The notes under the pieces: generated by a model
Database searches by the model: none
What the model was told of the DNA's origin: nothing
What the model saw: only the letters and a program-made list of their open reading frames with translations
Assembly (NCBI GenBank): GCA_012031215.1
Contig: JAAUUB010000016.1
Location: 1-35,416 of the forward strand
From: Microscillaceae bacterium
GTDB taxonomy: Bacteria > Bacteroidota > Bacteroidia > Cytophagales > Microscillaceae
Direction of reading: 5' to 3'
Length of the DNA: 35,416 nt
Translations under genes and position numbers: made by a program
In this document: piece after piece, positions 1-7,098 of the stretch
Position numbering within the stretch: the first letter of the stretch is position 1
Layout: each line of letters starts with the position of its first letter

Positions 1-640
1 TGCACCTTCATCATTTTGCCAGTTTTTCGGCGCAGGTTTTTGGCCAAGCCCGATTCATTGCCAGCAAGTCGCTTTGATACGATTTTTGTAAATTTACCGG
101 CTTGGCTTGCGCCACACAATGGCCCGCTCCGCGAAACCCCTTCAATCCACCATCTGGCTACTTTTTTAGAAACGGCCTGGCACGCATTAAAACCCGCTGG
201 CCAAATGTGGGTACAGACGGCCTCCTGGCAATTGTCGTCGGAAAACCTGGCCTGGCTTCAGAACACTTTTGCCCAAAAAGGCCAAGTCGTGAACCAAATA
301 CGCCAGGAAATCAATCCCGAAACCAGTGATGCCGAGCAGCAAGCCTGGGAAAAGGCCCAAGCCGAAGATTTACAACTCCGAATTTTTCATGTCGATGCCG
401 ATGGCCGGCATTTTGCCTGTCACCGCCCCGAAAATGGCCCCTGGTTTCTCATCACAACCTTGCCTTCCGCAAACGGTCCGCTTCCGGTGAAGATACTTCG
501 CCTGGAGAGAAGCTGGAAAATCTTACAATGCCCAAAACCAAATCCTGGATGAATGGGGCCTGCACGACTGCCGGGTGCCAGGCCAATCAATAGATGAAAA
601 ATGGTACATTGAGTACAAACTTTGGCATTTCAGAAAATAA
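1..640 (+). CDS. Methyltransferase-like protein, C-terminal part (5' truncated, frameshifted)
   Basis: The reading frame is open from the window edge, so the 5' end is missing. Near position 75 it reads RFDTIFVNLPAW, which resembles the acidic/NPPY-type motif IV of class I SAM-dependent methyltransferases. About 35 residues later comes LKPAGQMWV, like the strand after motif IV in that fold (LKPGG). The first frame runs to a stop at 550-552. A second frame (codons starting at 2 mod 3) gives a natural-looking end with NQILDEWGLHDCRVPG and a stop at 638-640, so I infer an indel between about 491 and 530. The SAM-binding glycine motif lies outside the window, so neither substrate nor subfamily can be named. 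A hairpin terminator follows 60 bp downstream. The fold assignment is moderate and the joined frame is likely. Confidence 0.4.
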
Positions 641-702
641 GCTTGTGCTCCTCAAATTGCTTTCAATCAGGGGTATTTTGAGTTTATGTTTGCCCTTCCT
701 CC

Positions 703-739
703 ATGCTTGCCGGATGATACTTTCTGGCAAGCATTTTTT
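703..739 (+). terminator. Rho-independent terminator after the methyltransferase-like gene
   Basis: ATGCTTGCC (703-711) pairs perfectly with GGCAAGCAT (726-734) around a 14-nt loop and is followed by a run of T. The surrounding 641-882 is AT-rich and holds no convincing gene. Confidence 0.6.
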
Positions 740-882
740 AATTCCCCCTTATCAAAAATTTTTCTTGCTTAATCTGCCCTGAACTCTTTTAATTTTAAAA
801 TTCCGAATAGCTTTGGCTTTTCCTTCAAAAGACAAAGATTTATTGAAGTTTCAGGCAAGGTAAAAAGCATAAAAAAATTGCT

Positions 883-1304
883 GTGTGTATAAACGCCTCA
901 AAGGCATCCTCTTCTTTCTGGCGAAGGCCTTCGGCCAAAATTGCCTTCGGGCTGGTCTGCTTGCACCTGACGGCGGTAGCAGGGTATAACCTGGCCGACG
1001 GCCTACACGACCTGCTCCACTGGTGGGAGAGCCACTGGCATACCCATGCCCATTTTCAAGGCCACGAGCTCCGGCATCACCTTGCTACCGTGGATTGGAT
1101 GCCAAAAAACAAGCCTCCCCAAGAACCGAGTTCTCTCCCCCGGCCGGTAAACGCTATTATCATTTTGTCTATCTTTTGCCTGTTTTCAATTGCACGCTTT
1201 TTTTAGCCCCGGCTGGCCAGTCCGTTTTTCCACGGGCTTTTGCCTTTGCTTTGCCCCAGGCCAGCTATCCGCCGCCAGAGCCACCCCCCAAAGCCTGGGC
1301 CTAA
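883..1304 (+). CDS. Small histidine-rich membrane protein (frameshifted), upstream of TonB receptor
   Basis: I do not recognise a named family. The frame opens at a GTG (883); no ATG is available nearby, so the start is uncertain. A hydrophobic stretch (about residues 19-35) is followed by a cluster with ten or so histidines, including HWWESHWHTHAHF, then a second hydrophobic segment. The first frame stops at 1204-1206. The next frame, entered near the C-run at about 1131-1136, continues to PPPEPPPKAWA and a stop at 1302-1304. That Pro-rich tail looks like a genuine C-terminus, so I infer one missing base. The TonB receptor starts 92 bp downstream on the same strand. Clustered histidines suggest metal binding, and co-transcription with a receptor would fit a metal-related role; both are inferences. 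A stand-alone 107-aa protein is the alternative. Confidence 0.45.
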
Positions 1305-1396
1305 GTCCCTCATTTTCATTTCATTTCATTTGAGCCGCTTTTTCTGAGCAAGAGGCAGCTTGTTTACTTATTGTTTTTACCTCACAAAAGACGACA

Positions 1397-3658
1397 ATGC
1401 GTACAAAATACCTTTTATATTCCTTTTTTTTATTAGCCATATGGCCCCACCAGGCGATGGCGCAAAGCCTCAAGGGGGTGGTGCTGGATGAAAACAGCCG
1501 CCGATCCCTGGCCGGAGCCACCGTCCGTTTGATGGAGAATGACCAGGCTCGAGCTACAGATATTTTTGGTCGTTTTCAATTTACTGAACTACCAGCAGGT
1601 AATTATACCCTGGAAGTAAGCTTCATTGGCTATGAAAAAGTGAGCCAGTCAGTCACGGTAGGCGCAGTAAATGAAACCCTCCCGATATTTATGAAAGCCA
1701 GCATACTCCAACTAGCCGACATCACCATCCAGGCCGAAGACCAAAGCCAAATCAATATCATCAGTGCGGTAGATATGCAATTGCGCCCGGTGCTCTCTTC
1801 TCAGGAGGTTTTGCGGATGGTGCCAGGGCTTTTCATTGCCCAACACGCTGGAGGCGGCAAGGCCGAACAGATTTTCCTGCGGGGCTTTGATATAGACCAC
1901 GGCACCGACATTGACCTGAGCGTAGATGGATTGCCTGTAAACATGGTCTCGCATGCCCATGGGCAAGGATATTCAGACCTGCATTTTCTCATCCCGGAAA
2001 CCATCGAACAGGTCAATTTTCAGAAAGGGCCTTATGATGCCGCCCGGGGCAATTTTGCGACCGCAGGCTTTGTAGATTTCCAGACCCGCAATGCTTTGTC
2101 CCAAAACCTGCTCAAAGCCGAAGGCGGGCAGTTTGGCACGTACCGCTTCGTTGGAATGTTTGATGTGTTGGGCCAAAAGGCCAAAGAAGAGCGCCAAAAT
2201 GCCTATGTGGCCGCCGAATATTATGCCACCCAAAATTATTTTGACAGCCCGCAAAATTTTAACCGGCTCAATATTTTTGGCAAATACCATCACTATCTCG
2301 GCAACAACAAAATTGTGTCGGTTTCGGCTTCTGCCTTTCGCAGTCAGTGGGATGCCTCCGGGCAAATACCCGAGCGCGCCGTTGAAAATGGGCAAATCGG
2401 CTTTTTTGGGGCTATTGACGATACCGAAGGCGGCCAAACCGACCGCAGCAACCTCAATCTTCAACTGACGCACTTGCTCCCCAATGGTGGCTACCTCCAA
2501 AACCAGGTCTTTTGGGTCAATTATAATTTTGAATTGTATTCTAATTTTACCTTCTTTCTCAATGACCCTCTCAATGGCGACCAAATCCGGCAACGTGAAA
2601 ACCGCCAAATTTATGGCTACCGGGGCCGCTACGGGCGCGATTTTAGGCTCGGAAAAGTAAACCTGGCCTTGCAAGCGGGGGGAAGCCTGCGCTACGACCG
2701 GGTGCGCAACAATGAACTAAGCCGCACCGTAGGCCGGCAAACCCTTACGGAGGCCCTGGCCCTGGGCCATGTGGACGAAACCAATGCCGCCGCCTTTGCC
2801 GAAGCCCAGTGGCAATTTGGTTCCCGCCTAAGCCTGACCACCGGCCTGCGCTTTGATTATTTCAAGTTTGAATACTTAGACCTGCTACCCCTTAATTACA
2901 ATCGTCAGTTTGAAGAAGAACAGGTACTAAGCCCCAAACTGCAATTTGCCTGGGATGCCTCGCAAAAAATTCGCTTCTACCTCAAAGCCGGACAAGGATT
3001 TCACTCGAATGATACGCGGGTGGTAGTGGCACAAAACGGGGCATCGAGTATCCTGCCCCGCGCCTGGGGTGCCGACCTGGGGCTGGTGCTAAAGCCCCTG
3101 CCCCGGATGCTGGTGCAGTTGGCGGTCTGGCACCTTGACCTGGAGCAGGAGTTTGTGTATGTGGGCGATGAGGCCGTTGTGGAACCAAGCGGCAAGACCC
3201 GCCGCCAGGGACTTGATTTATCCGTGCGGCATCAGTTGACCGACTGGCTCTTCCTAGACCTGGACCTAAGCCTGGCCCAGCCAAAAGCCCGTGAGGCTCC
3301 CGAAGGGGAGGATTTTATCCCCCTGGCACCTACATTTACCAGTGTAGGCGGGCTTTCATTTCGCTTCAAAAGTGGGATAAATGGCAGCTTGCGCTACCGC
3401 TACCTGGACGACCGCGCCGCCAATGAAGACAAGAGCGTGGTGGCCGAAGGTTATTTTTTGCTGGATGCTGTGCTCAATTACACCCGTCCCCGCTACGAAA
3501 TCGGTCTTTCGCTGGTCAACCTGACTGATAGCCGATGGAAAGAAGCCCAGTTTGATACTGAATCGCGCCTGGCCAACGAGTTGGAGTCAGTTTCAGAAAT
3601 TCATTTTACCCCGGGTAGTCCTTTTTTTGCCAAAGTAAGCCTGAGCTACTTTTTCTAA
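1397..3658 (+). CDS. TonB-dependent outer-membrane receptor
   Basis: This 753-aa protein is an outer-membrane active transporter driven by TonB. Residues 1-22 form a signal peptide ending AMA/QS. Residues 23 to about 110 are a carboxypeptidase-regulatory-like (CarbopepD_reg) domain, with GVVLDENSRRSLAGATV and the typical GRFQFTELPAGNY turn. The plug follows (about 115-235), with EVLRMVPGLFIAQHAGGGK, IFLRGFDIDHGTDIDLSVDG and EQVNFQKGPYDAARGNFA. The rest is a beta-barrel ending in KVSLSYFF with the terminal aromatic residue expected of barrel proteins. The plug is rich in His (DHGTD, SHAHGQGYSD), a variant seen in a subgroup of receptors. The substrate is unknown; the His-rich small protein immediately upstream suggests a metal or metal complex. 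There is no SusD partner, which argues against glycan import. The frame is intact from end to end. Confidence 0.93.
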   Translation: MRTKYLLYSFFLLAIWPHQAMAQSLKGVVLDENSRRSLAGATVRLMENDQARATDIFGRFQFTELPAGNYTLEVSFIGYEKVSQSVTVGAVNETLPIFMKASILQLADITIQAEDQSQINIISAVDMQLRPVLSSQEVLRMVPGLFIAQHAGGGKAEQIFLRGFDIDHGTDIDLSVDGLPVNMVSHAHGQGYSDLHFLIPETIEQVNFQKGPYDAARGNFATAGFVDFQTRNALSQNLLKAEGGQFGTYRFVGMFDVLGQKAKEERQNAYVAAEYYATQNYFDSPQNFNRLNIFGKYHHYLGNNKIVSVSASAFRSQWDASGQIPERAVENGQIGFFGAIDDTEGGQTDRSNLNLQLTHLLPNGGYLQNQVFWVNYNFELYSNFTFFLNDPLNGDQIRQRENRQIYGYRGRYGRDFRLGKVNLALQAGGSLRYDRVRNNELSRTVGRQTLTEALALGHVDETNAAAFAEAQWQFGSRLSLTTGLRFDYFKFEYLDLLPLNYNRQFEEEQVLSPKLQFAWDASQKIRFYLKAGQGFHSNDTRVVVAQNGASSILPRAWGADLGLVLKPLPRMLVQLAVWHLDLEQEFVYVGDEAVVEPSGKTRRQGLDLSVRHQLTDWLFLDLDLSLAQPKAREAPEGEDFIPLAPTFTSVGGLSFRFKSGINGSLRYRYLDDRAANEDKSVVAEGYFLLDAVLNYTRPRYEIGLSLVNLTDSRWKEAQFDTESRLANELESVSEIHFTPGSPFFAKVSLSYFF

Positions 3659-3672
3659 ACCAGGCCCGGACC

Positions 3673-3710
3673 AAAAAAAAGCCTTCGTTATTTACGAAGG
3701 CTTTTTTTTT
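3673..3710. terminator. Bidirectional intrinsic terminator between convergent genes
   Basis: GCCTTCGT (3681-3688) pairs with ACGAAGGC (3694-3701) around a 5-nt loop. It is flanked by A8 on the left and T9 on the right, so it can end both the TonB receptor transcript (plus) and the hydrolase transcript (minus). Confidence 0.9.
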
Positions 3711-3716
3711 GAATTT

Positions 3717-4685
3717 TCAGGAAAACAAAGCCTGGGGGTTTTCCACCATAATCTGCCGGACTTGGGCATCCGTAAGGCCCTGGGCCTGCAAGCCGGGCAG
3801 AATGTTTTGAAAAACATTGCCCAAGTGCCAGTTTTTCATCAGTTCGGCCACGGGGGCGGGCATTTCCAGGGGCCGCCCCAGCCAGGAACAAATGACATCA
3901 TGGGAGAGATGCAGCCGCTCCACATAGCCTTTTTGGACCAACTGGGCAAACAAGTCAATGCGCTGATTATCAAAAGGCATACCCACCATCATCTGAATAC
4001 CACAACGGTCAAAGGCCACCCGCACGCCATAAGCCAGGGTTTCTTCGTGGTAGGCCAGGTTCATATTGCCGTCCATGTGGCCTATCATAATTTTATTGGG
4101 AGGTACGCCCGCCTCCGTGAGGAGCCTGGCCTGGGCTGGCCCCATTGTACCTTCCTGGGTATGGGTAATGATGGGCAGGCCCGTTTCCTGGGCCACCCGG
4201 GCCCCGGCCAGAAAAAACACCTTTTCATAGTCCGTAATCACGTCTTTGCTGGAGGCCAGCTTGATGACTCCGGCCTTGATGCCTGTTTTGCCTATGCCTA
4301 CTGTTACCTCGGTCATCATCATATCATAGATTTCTTTGGCAATATCGGTAAGCGCGGAGCGAAACTTAAAATAGGTAGTCCCGCCTTCGCCTTCGTAATA
4401 ATAGCCCGTGGCGCAGACGATTTGCAGGCCGGTTTCTTCGGAGATGGCCTTGAGAAATTCCGGGTCGCGGCCACATTCATTGGGAGTGGCATCTACCAGG
4501 GTTTTGACCCCAAAGCTTTGGGCCAGGGCTACCTGTGTTTTTACCTCCGTGCGGGCGCGTTCGGCATCCCAGCCGCCCAGGCTCACATCGCCCTGGTAGC
4601 CGGGATAGCCAAAAATAATGTGTTCGTGCATGAGCGTGAGGCCCAGGGCAGTAGGGGCAATGGCCCCCGTTACGGTATTGACCAT
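3717..4685 (-). CDS. Phosphotriesterase-family metal-dependent hydrolase
   Basis: A 322-aa member of the amidohydrolase-fold phosphotriesterase/PHP-related family, cytoplasmic with no signal peptide. All metal ligands can be placed: HEH at residues 20-22, Lys142 in VIKLAS (the lysine normally carboxylated to bridge the two metals), His175 in IITHTQ, His203 in IGHMD, and Asp263 in LSHD. Family members are lactonases or esterases, and the true substrate is often unknown; promiscuous phosphotriesterase activity is common. The length is typical. The start is ATG at 4685, with a Bacteroidota-type promoter at 4724-4755 just upstream. It ends close to the bidirectional terminator. The secreted RidA-like gene lies upstream on the same strand, but the promoter between them suggests separate transcription. 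I cannot tell a lactonase from a resiniferatoxin-binding or other subgroup. Confidence 0.9.
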   Translation of the reverse strand: MVNTVTGAIAPTALGLTLMHEHIIFGYPGYQGDVSLGGWDAERARTEVKTQVALAQSFGVKTLVDATPNECGRDPEFLKAISEETGLQIVCATGYYYEGEGGTTYFKFRSALTDIAKEIYDMMMTEVTVGIGKTGIKAGVIKLASSKDVITDYEKVFFLAGARVAQETGLPIITHTQEGTMGPAQARLLTEAGVPPNKIMIGHMDGNMNLAYHEETLAYGVRVAFDRCGIQMMVGMPFDNQRIDLFAQLVQKGYVERLHLSHDVICSWLGRPLEMPAPVAELMKNWHLGNVFQNILPGLQAQGLTDAQVRQIMVENPQALFS

Positions 4686-4723
4686 GATTCAGTGGGTTTG
4701 GATTTATATCACTTTTCAAAGTT

Positions 4724-4755
4724 GAAATTTAATCCAGAAGTGTTTTACCCCCAAA
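4724..4755 (-). promoter_or_regulatory. Bacteroidota-type promoter for the phosphotriesterase-family gene
   Basis: Read on the minus strand there is TTTG (4755-4752), a 20-nt spacer, then TAAATTTC (4731-4724). This matches the Bacteroidota consensus TTTG - 17 to 23 nt - TAnnTTTG except for the last base. A start about 7 nt downstream would leave a leader of roughly 30 nt before the ATG at 4685. Confidence 0.4.
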
Positions 4756-4798
4756 CCTGGCTTCAATAAAATTTTATAAAGTGTTGTTGGCCCGGACT

Positions 4799-5302
4799 TT
4801 ATTCGGGAAAGACCGCCACGGCTTCTATCTCTACCAATAGCCCCGGCCGGGCCAGAGCCGCCACCCCCAGCGTGGTGCGGGCCACTTTGTGAGGATTTTG
4901 GGCATTGGCAAAATAGACCGGATAGGCCCGAAACCATCCTTCAAAATCAATTTGCCCGCGGCGGTCTGGGTCGGGAGCCAGGAAAATCTTGAGCACCACT
5001 ACATCCTGCATATCAAGTTTTACCTCCCGCAAGACCGCTTCTATACGAGCCAGTACCCGAAGGCTTTGCTGGTAAGTATCGCCCCCATAGCGCGCTGTGC
5101 CCTGGGCGGTACTGTCGGCCACCGCAGGCACAAGGCCACTGGTGAAAAATAGGGCTCGAGACCCAGGCACTGCCACCCCACGCAAGATGGCAGCCGCATC
5201 TTCCTGCCCGATTCGTTCAATGGCTTGCGCCTGTGTCAAGCCTTGCCGGATTGTGCCCATCCAAAGCAGGAGCACCAGGCTTATAAAAAAGTATTTTTGC
5301 AT
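4799..5302 (-). CDS. RidA/YjgF-family protein with signal peptide
   Basis: I choose the internal ATG at 5302 because it begins a good signal peptide (MQKYFFISLVLLLWMGTI, then an Ala/Gln-rich cleavage region); an earlier in-frame ATG at 5362 would add a charged leader before it. The mature part, about 145 aa, has the RidA pattern: ALFFTSG near the start, LRVLARIEAVLREV, DVVVLKIFL, and a C-terminal RTTLGVAALARPGLLVEIEAVA. The Arg of RTTLGV sits where RidA proteins carry the catalytic arginine. RidA proteins deaminate reactive enamines/imines in the cytoplasm; an exported copy would act on something else or bind a ligand, so function is open. The gene precedes the phosphotriesterase-family gene on the same strand. 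Confidence 0.8.
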   Translation of the reverse strand: MQKYFFISLVLLLWMGTIRQGLTQAQAIERIGQEDAAAILRGVAVPGSRALFFTSGLVPAVADSTAQGTARYGGDTYQQSLRVLARIEAVLREVKLDMQDVVVLKIFLAPDPDRRGQIDFEGWFRAYPVYFANAQNPHKVARTTLGVAALARPGLLVEIEAVAVFPE

Positions 5303-5700
5303 AAGAAATCGCTTTAGTGCTGGCCAATGTAGGAAAAATTTGGTAGCCGGAACAGGGGGCAAAAAAGGTTTTTTGCACGATTTTGTCCTCGCGCAGCGAA
5401 AAATGGGAATACTTGGCTTGAAAAACTTTCTGGGGGGCGTGTTCTTTTTCAGTTAGTCAGGATTTGTGATTCCAGTTCCATAGCCTTAGATTTCTAATCT
5501 CACTAAGCACAAACTGCTCTAAGCACTTAAACCCAAATATAAGACAACATGCTGAAAATAAAGCCTAAGCAATCGCCAAACTATGGCTTCGTGAGGCAAA
5601 AACCTTTGGTCGGAGGGAGACCCGTCTGACCAGTTTGTGGTGGTGGTTTACGCTTAACGCCATAGCCTAAGAACAGACGGGGAACCAAAAAGATGCATCA
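5303..5700. other. Non-coding left flank of accessory island
   Basis: I see no credible gene here. The stretch holds the left repeat copy (5562-5654) and a short near-duplicate, CCATAGCCTTAGA at about 5479 and CCATAGCCTAAGA at about 5660, bracketing it. Confidence 0.5.
5562..5654 (+). repeat. Inverted repeat copy A, left end of accessory island
   Basis: This copy shares an ordered set of blocks with a reverse-orientation copy at 7236-7388: AGCCTAAGCA, TATGGCT, GGCAAAA, CCTTTGGTC, then GAGAC-CGTCTGA-CAGT and GGTGGTGG, ending ACGCT or GACGCT. It contains the small palindrome AGACCCGTCT. The two copies face each other and bracket about 1.6 kb with the toxin/immunity remnant and the unknown membrane protein. 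Confidence 0.6.
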
Positions 5701-6093
5701 TCATTTGGGCCTCACTGAAAGATGAGCAGATATATTTGTTAAACTTACCCACTTACACTTAATGTTAAATGAACAAGCTCCGTTTGAACTAACAGTTAAA
5801 AGTTCATCTTCAGATTTTTCAATTTTTAAATCACTTGGCTTTAATGTTGACCAAGAGTTTATATTTAAGTCTATTATATCGATTAAATAAAGAGTAATGA
5901 CTACTGTATTGCATTGACTTTCTACCCATTTTTTTGGTGGAATCTTAGGGTATTCCCTTAAATGAACACGTATCCTGATATCACTATTTTGCAATAGCTC
6001 AATGTTTCCTATTCTGACTCCCAGTAAGTCTGGAATCTCATCCTAAATAAACTTTATTCTTTCACCTTCTAAAACATAATCTGTCCAATTCAT
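5701..6093 (-). pseudogene. Immunity-like protein (resembles Imm50), interrupted by a nonsense codon
   Basis: From ATG at 6093 the frame reads MNWTDYVLEGERIKFI, then TAG at 6043-6045, and continues open in the same frame through DEIPDLLGVRIGNIELL to a stop at 5701-5703 (131 codons). The body has features I associate with the Imm50-type immunity fold of polymorphic toxin systems: VHLREYPKIPPKKWV, then VVITLYLIDIIDLNI, then FNIKCKWVSL. A clean GGAGG ribosome-binding site lies 6 nt before the ATG, rare in this phylum. The start overlaps the stop of the upstream toxin-like frame (ATGA), implying translational coupling. The nonsense codon replaces what looks like a Tyr-type codon; it may be true decay or a base error. 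The family match is from memory of sequence pattern and not tested. Confidence 0.5.
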
Positions 6094-6235
6094 TTTAACC
6101 TCCTTTTTCTGAATGGGTAGTGTCCTTGCGTTCCTTCTACTTTTCCGTTTCTTATATCATCTATTGGTCTAACGTTAAAATGCGACCCACCTAGTTCAAG
6201 CATGAGCGAAGCGGTGCTTGGACTATCAATTACTA
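6090..6235 (-). pseudogene. C-terminal remnant of a polymorphic (RHS-like) toxin
   Basis: About 45 codons ending ELGGSHFNVRPIDDIRNGKV and then GTQGHYPFRK before the stop at 6090-6092. The pattern HFNVRP-D-RNGKV-GT-HYPF resembles the extreme C-termini of secreted toxin tips in polymorphic toxin systems, and the frame is directly followed, with a 4-nt overlap, by an immunity-like gene. Upstream of about 6190-6235 the frame runs into a palindromic repeat element, so the 5' part of the toxin and any RHS or secretion domain are gone. The open frame continues to 6407 but that part is repeat-encoded. I read this as a displaced toxin-tip cassette that has lost its delivery domain. The catalytic fold cannot be assigned. 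Confidence 0.45.
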
Positions 6236-6423
6236 AAAGCATCCGCTTCTCACCGCAGGTGCAAGAGTTGGTGTGGTGGAGTGTCAGACAAAGCCATAGA
6301 TTGAGGATATTTATGTTTTTATTCGTAATTTGAGAATTCAAAACCCTTCGCCTACGGCGGAAAGCGGATGTTTTCGGAATGAGTGGCACAAACATCACTT
6401 CGCTCAAGCTTGCGCCAGAGGGG
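6190..6423. repeat. Long imperfect palindromic element (nested inverted repeats)
   Basis: Inner arms at 6235-6265 and 6344-6374 are inverted copies sharing GAAGCGGATG-type cores (AAGCGGATG plus a T run). Outer arms share CTTCGCTCA(T/A)GCTTG on opposite strands, near 6197-6211 (minus) and 6399-6413 (plus). Spacing between inner and outer arms is about 24 nt on both sides, so the whole forms one large hairpin with a spacer around 6266-6343. The spacer holds GGTGTGGTGG and GCCATAG, which resemble parts of repeat copy A. No transposase is present; a MITE-like or cassette-junction element is possible. Confidence 0.5.
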
Positions 6424-6558
6424 GCGGCTGGTCAAAATAACACATTGGCTGAAGTTTTGCGAGGCTGCATGCAAAGGACCCCTTGAGTTTCTTTTAATTA
6501 GCAGCCACCCCGACAAAGACCTATGAACCGCAATTAAAGGCTAGACATTAAATATTAA

Positions 6559-7098
6559 ATGAAAAAAGAAGCCCCCAAAAAGAAATCAGGCAAGCTGAGC
6601 ATTATCAAAGTAATTGTTGTGCTCTTTTTTTTTATCGGGATGTTTTGCCACGGGCAAGCCCTCTACCTTTACAGAGATACTTTGCTGCACTGGTCTTTTT
6701 ATCTCTTGATTTTATTATTGGGAAGCGCCCTGTTTGCCCCACTCACAAGGAAAATATTTCATGACAAAAAAGACAGTCGGCAGTTATTGGTGCACTTCTT
6801 TATGAATCTTTGGGGGTATAGTGGATTGATTCTTTTTATTTTTTTCGGATTAAATTTTTATTATCCAAAAGAGGAACAAAAAATATTTAAATGCAAGATT
6901 CTCCAGACGGGGCATTTATTAAAACCTAAAATTTCCTGTGCCAGTCCTTACGCAGATGTAGCATTAAATGGGAGAAAGTATAGAATTATTTTCCCCTGTG
7001 ATTACCAATTTAAGGAAGATAAGTTTGTGATACTTACCCTACAAAAAGGCTTATGGGGTCTCGACATTATCACTGACAAAAAAACCTTGCCTAACTAG
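6559..7098 (+). CDS. Unknown protein with three membrane segments
   Basis: A 179-aa protein I do not recognise. A lysine-rich N-terminus (MKKEAPKKKSGK) precedes three predicted membrane helices at about residues 14-34, 43-62 and 82-103, each typical in length and hydrophobicity. A soluble C-terminal part of about 75 aa follows, with three cysteines (residues around 113, 126 and 152) and alternating polar/hydrophobic residues suggesting a small beta domain. The codon composition is AT-rich compared with the housekeeping genes on either side, matching the island. It lies divergent from the toxin/immunity remnant and between the inverted repeats A and B. It could be a cargo protein of the island, for instance an immunity or resistance protein, but nothing in the sequence proves this. 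Confidence 0.65.
   Translation: MKKEAPKKKSGKLSIIKVIVVLFFFIGMFCHGQALYLYRDTLLHWSFYLLILLLGSALFAPLTRKIFHDKKDSRQLLVHFFMNLWGYSGLILFIFFGLNFYYPKEEQKIFKCKILQTGHLLKPKISCASPYADVALNGRKYRIIFPCDYQFKEDKFVILTLQKGLWGLDIITDKKTLPN

Noticed and set aside
3762..4769. A 335-codon plus-strand frame opposite the phosphotriesterase-family gene
   Set aside because: It is antisense to a gene with all metal ligands in place, and its composition (Gly/His-rich, no motif) is that of a shadow frame.
6236..6407. N-terminal extension of the toxin-like frame as a real protein part
   Set aside because: It coincides with a palindromic repeat element whose other arm does not encode a similar protein in a matching frame.
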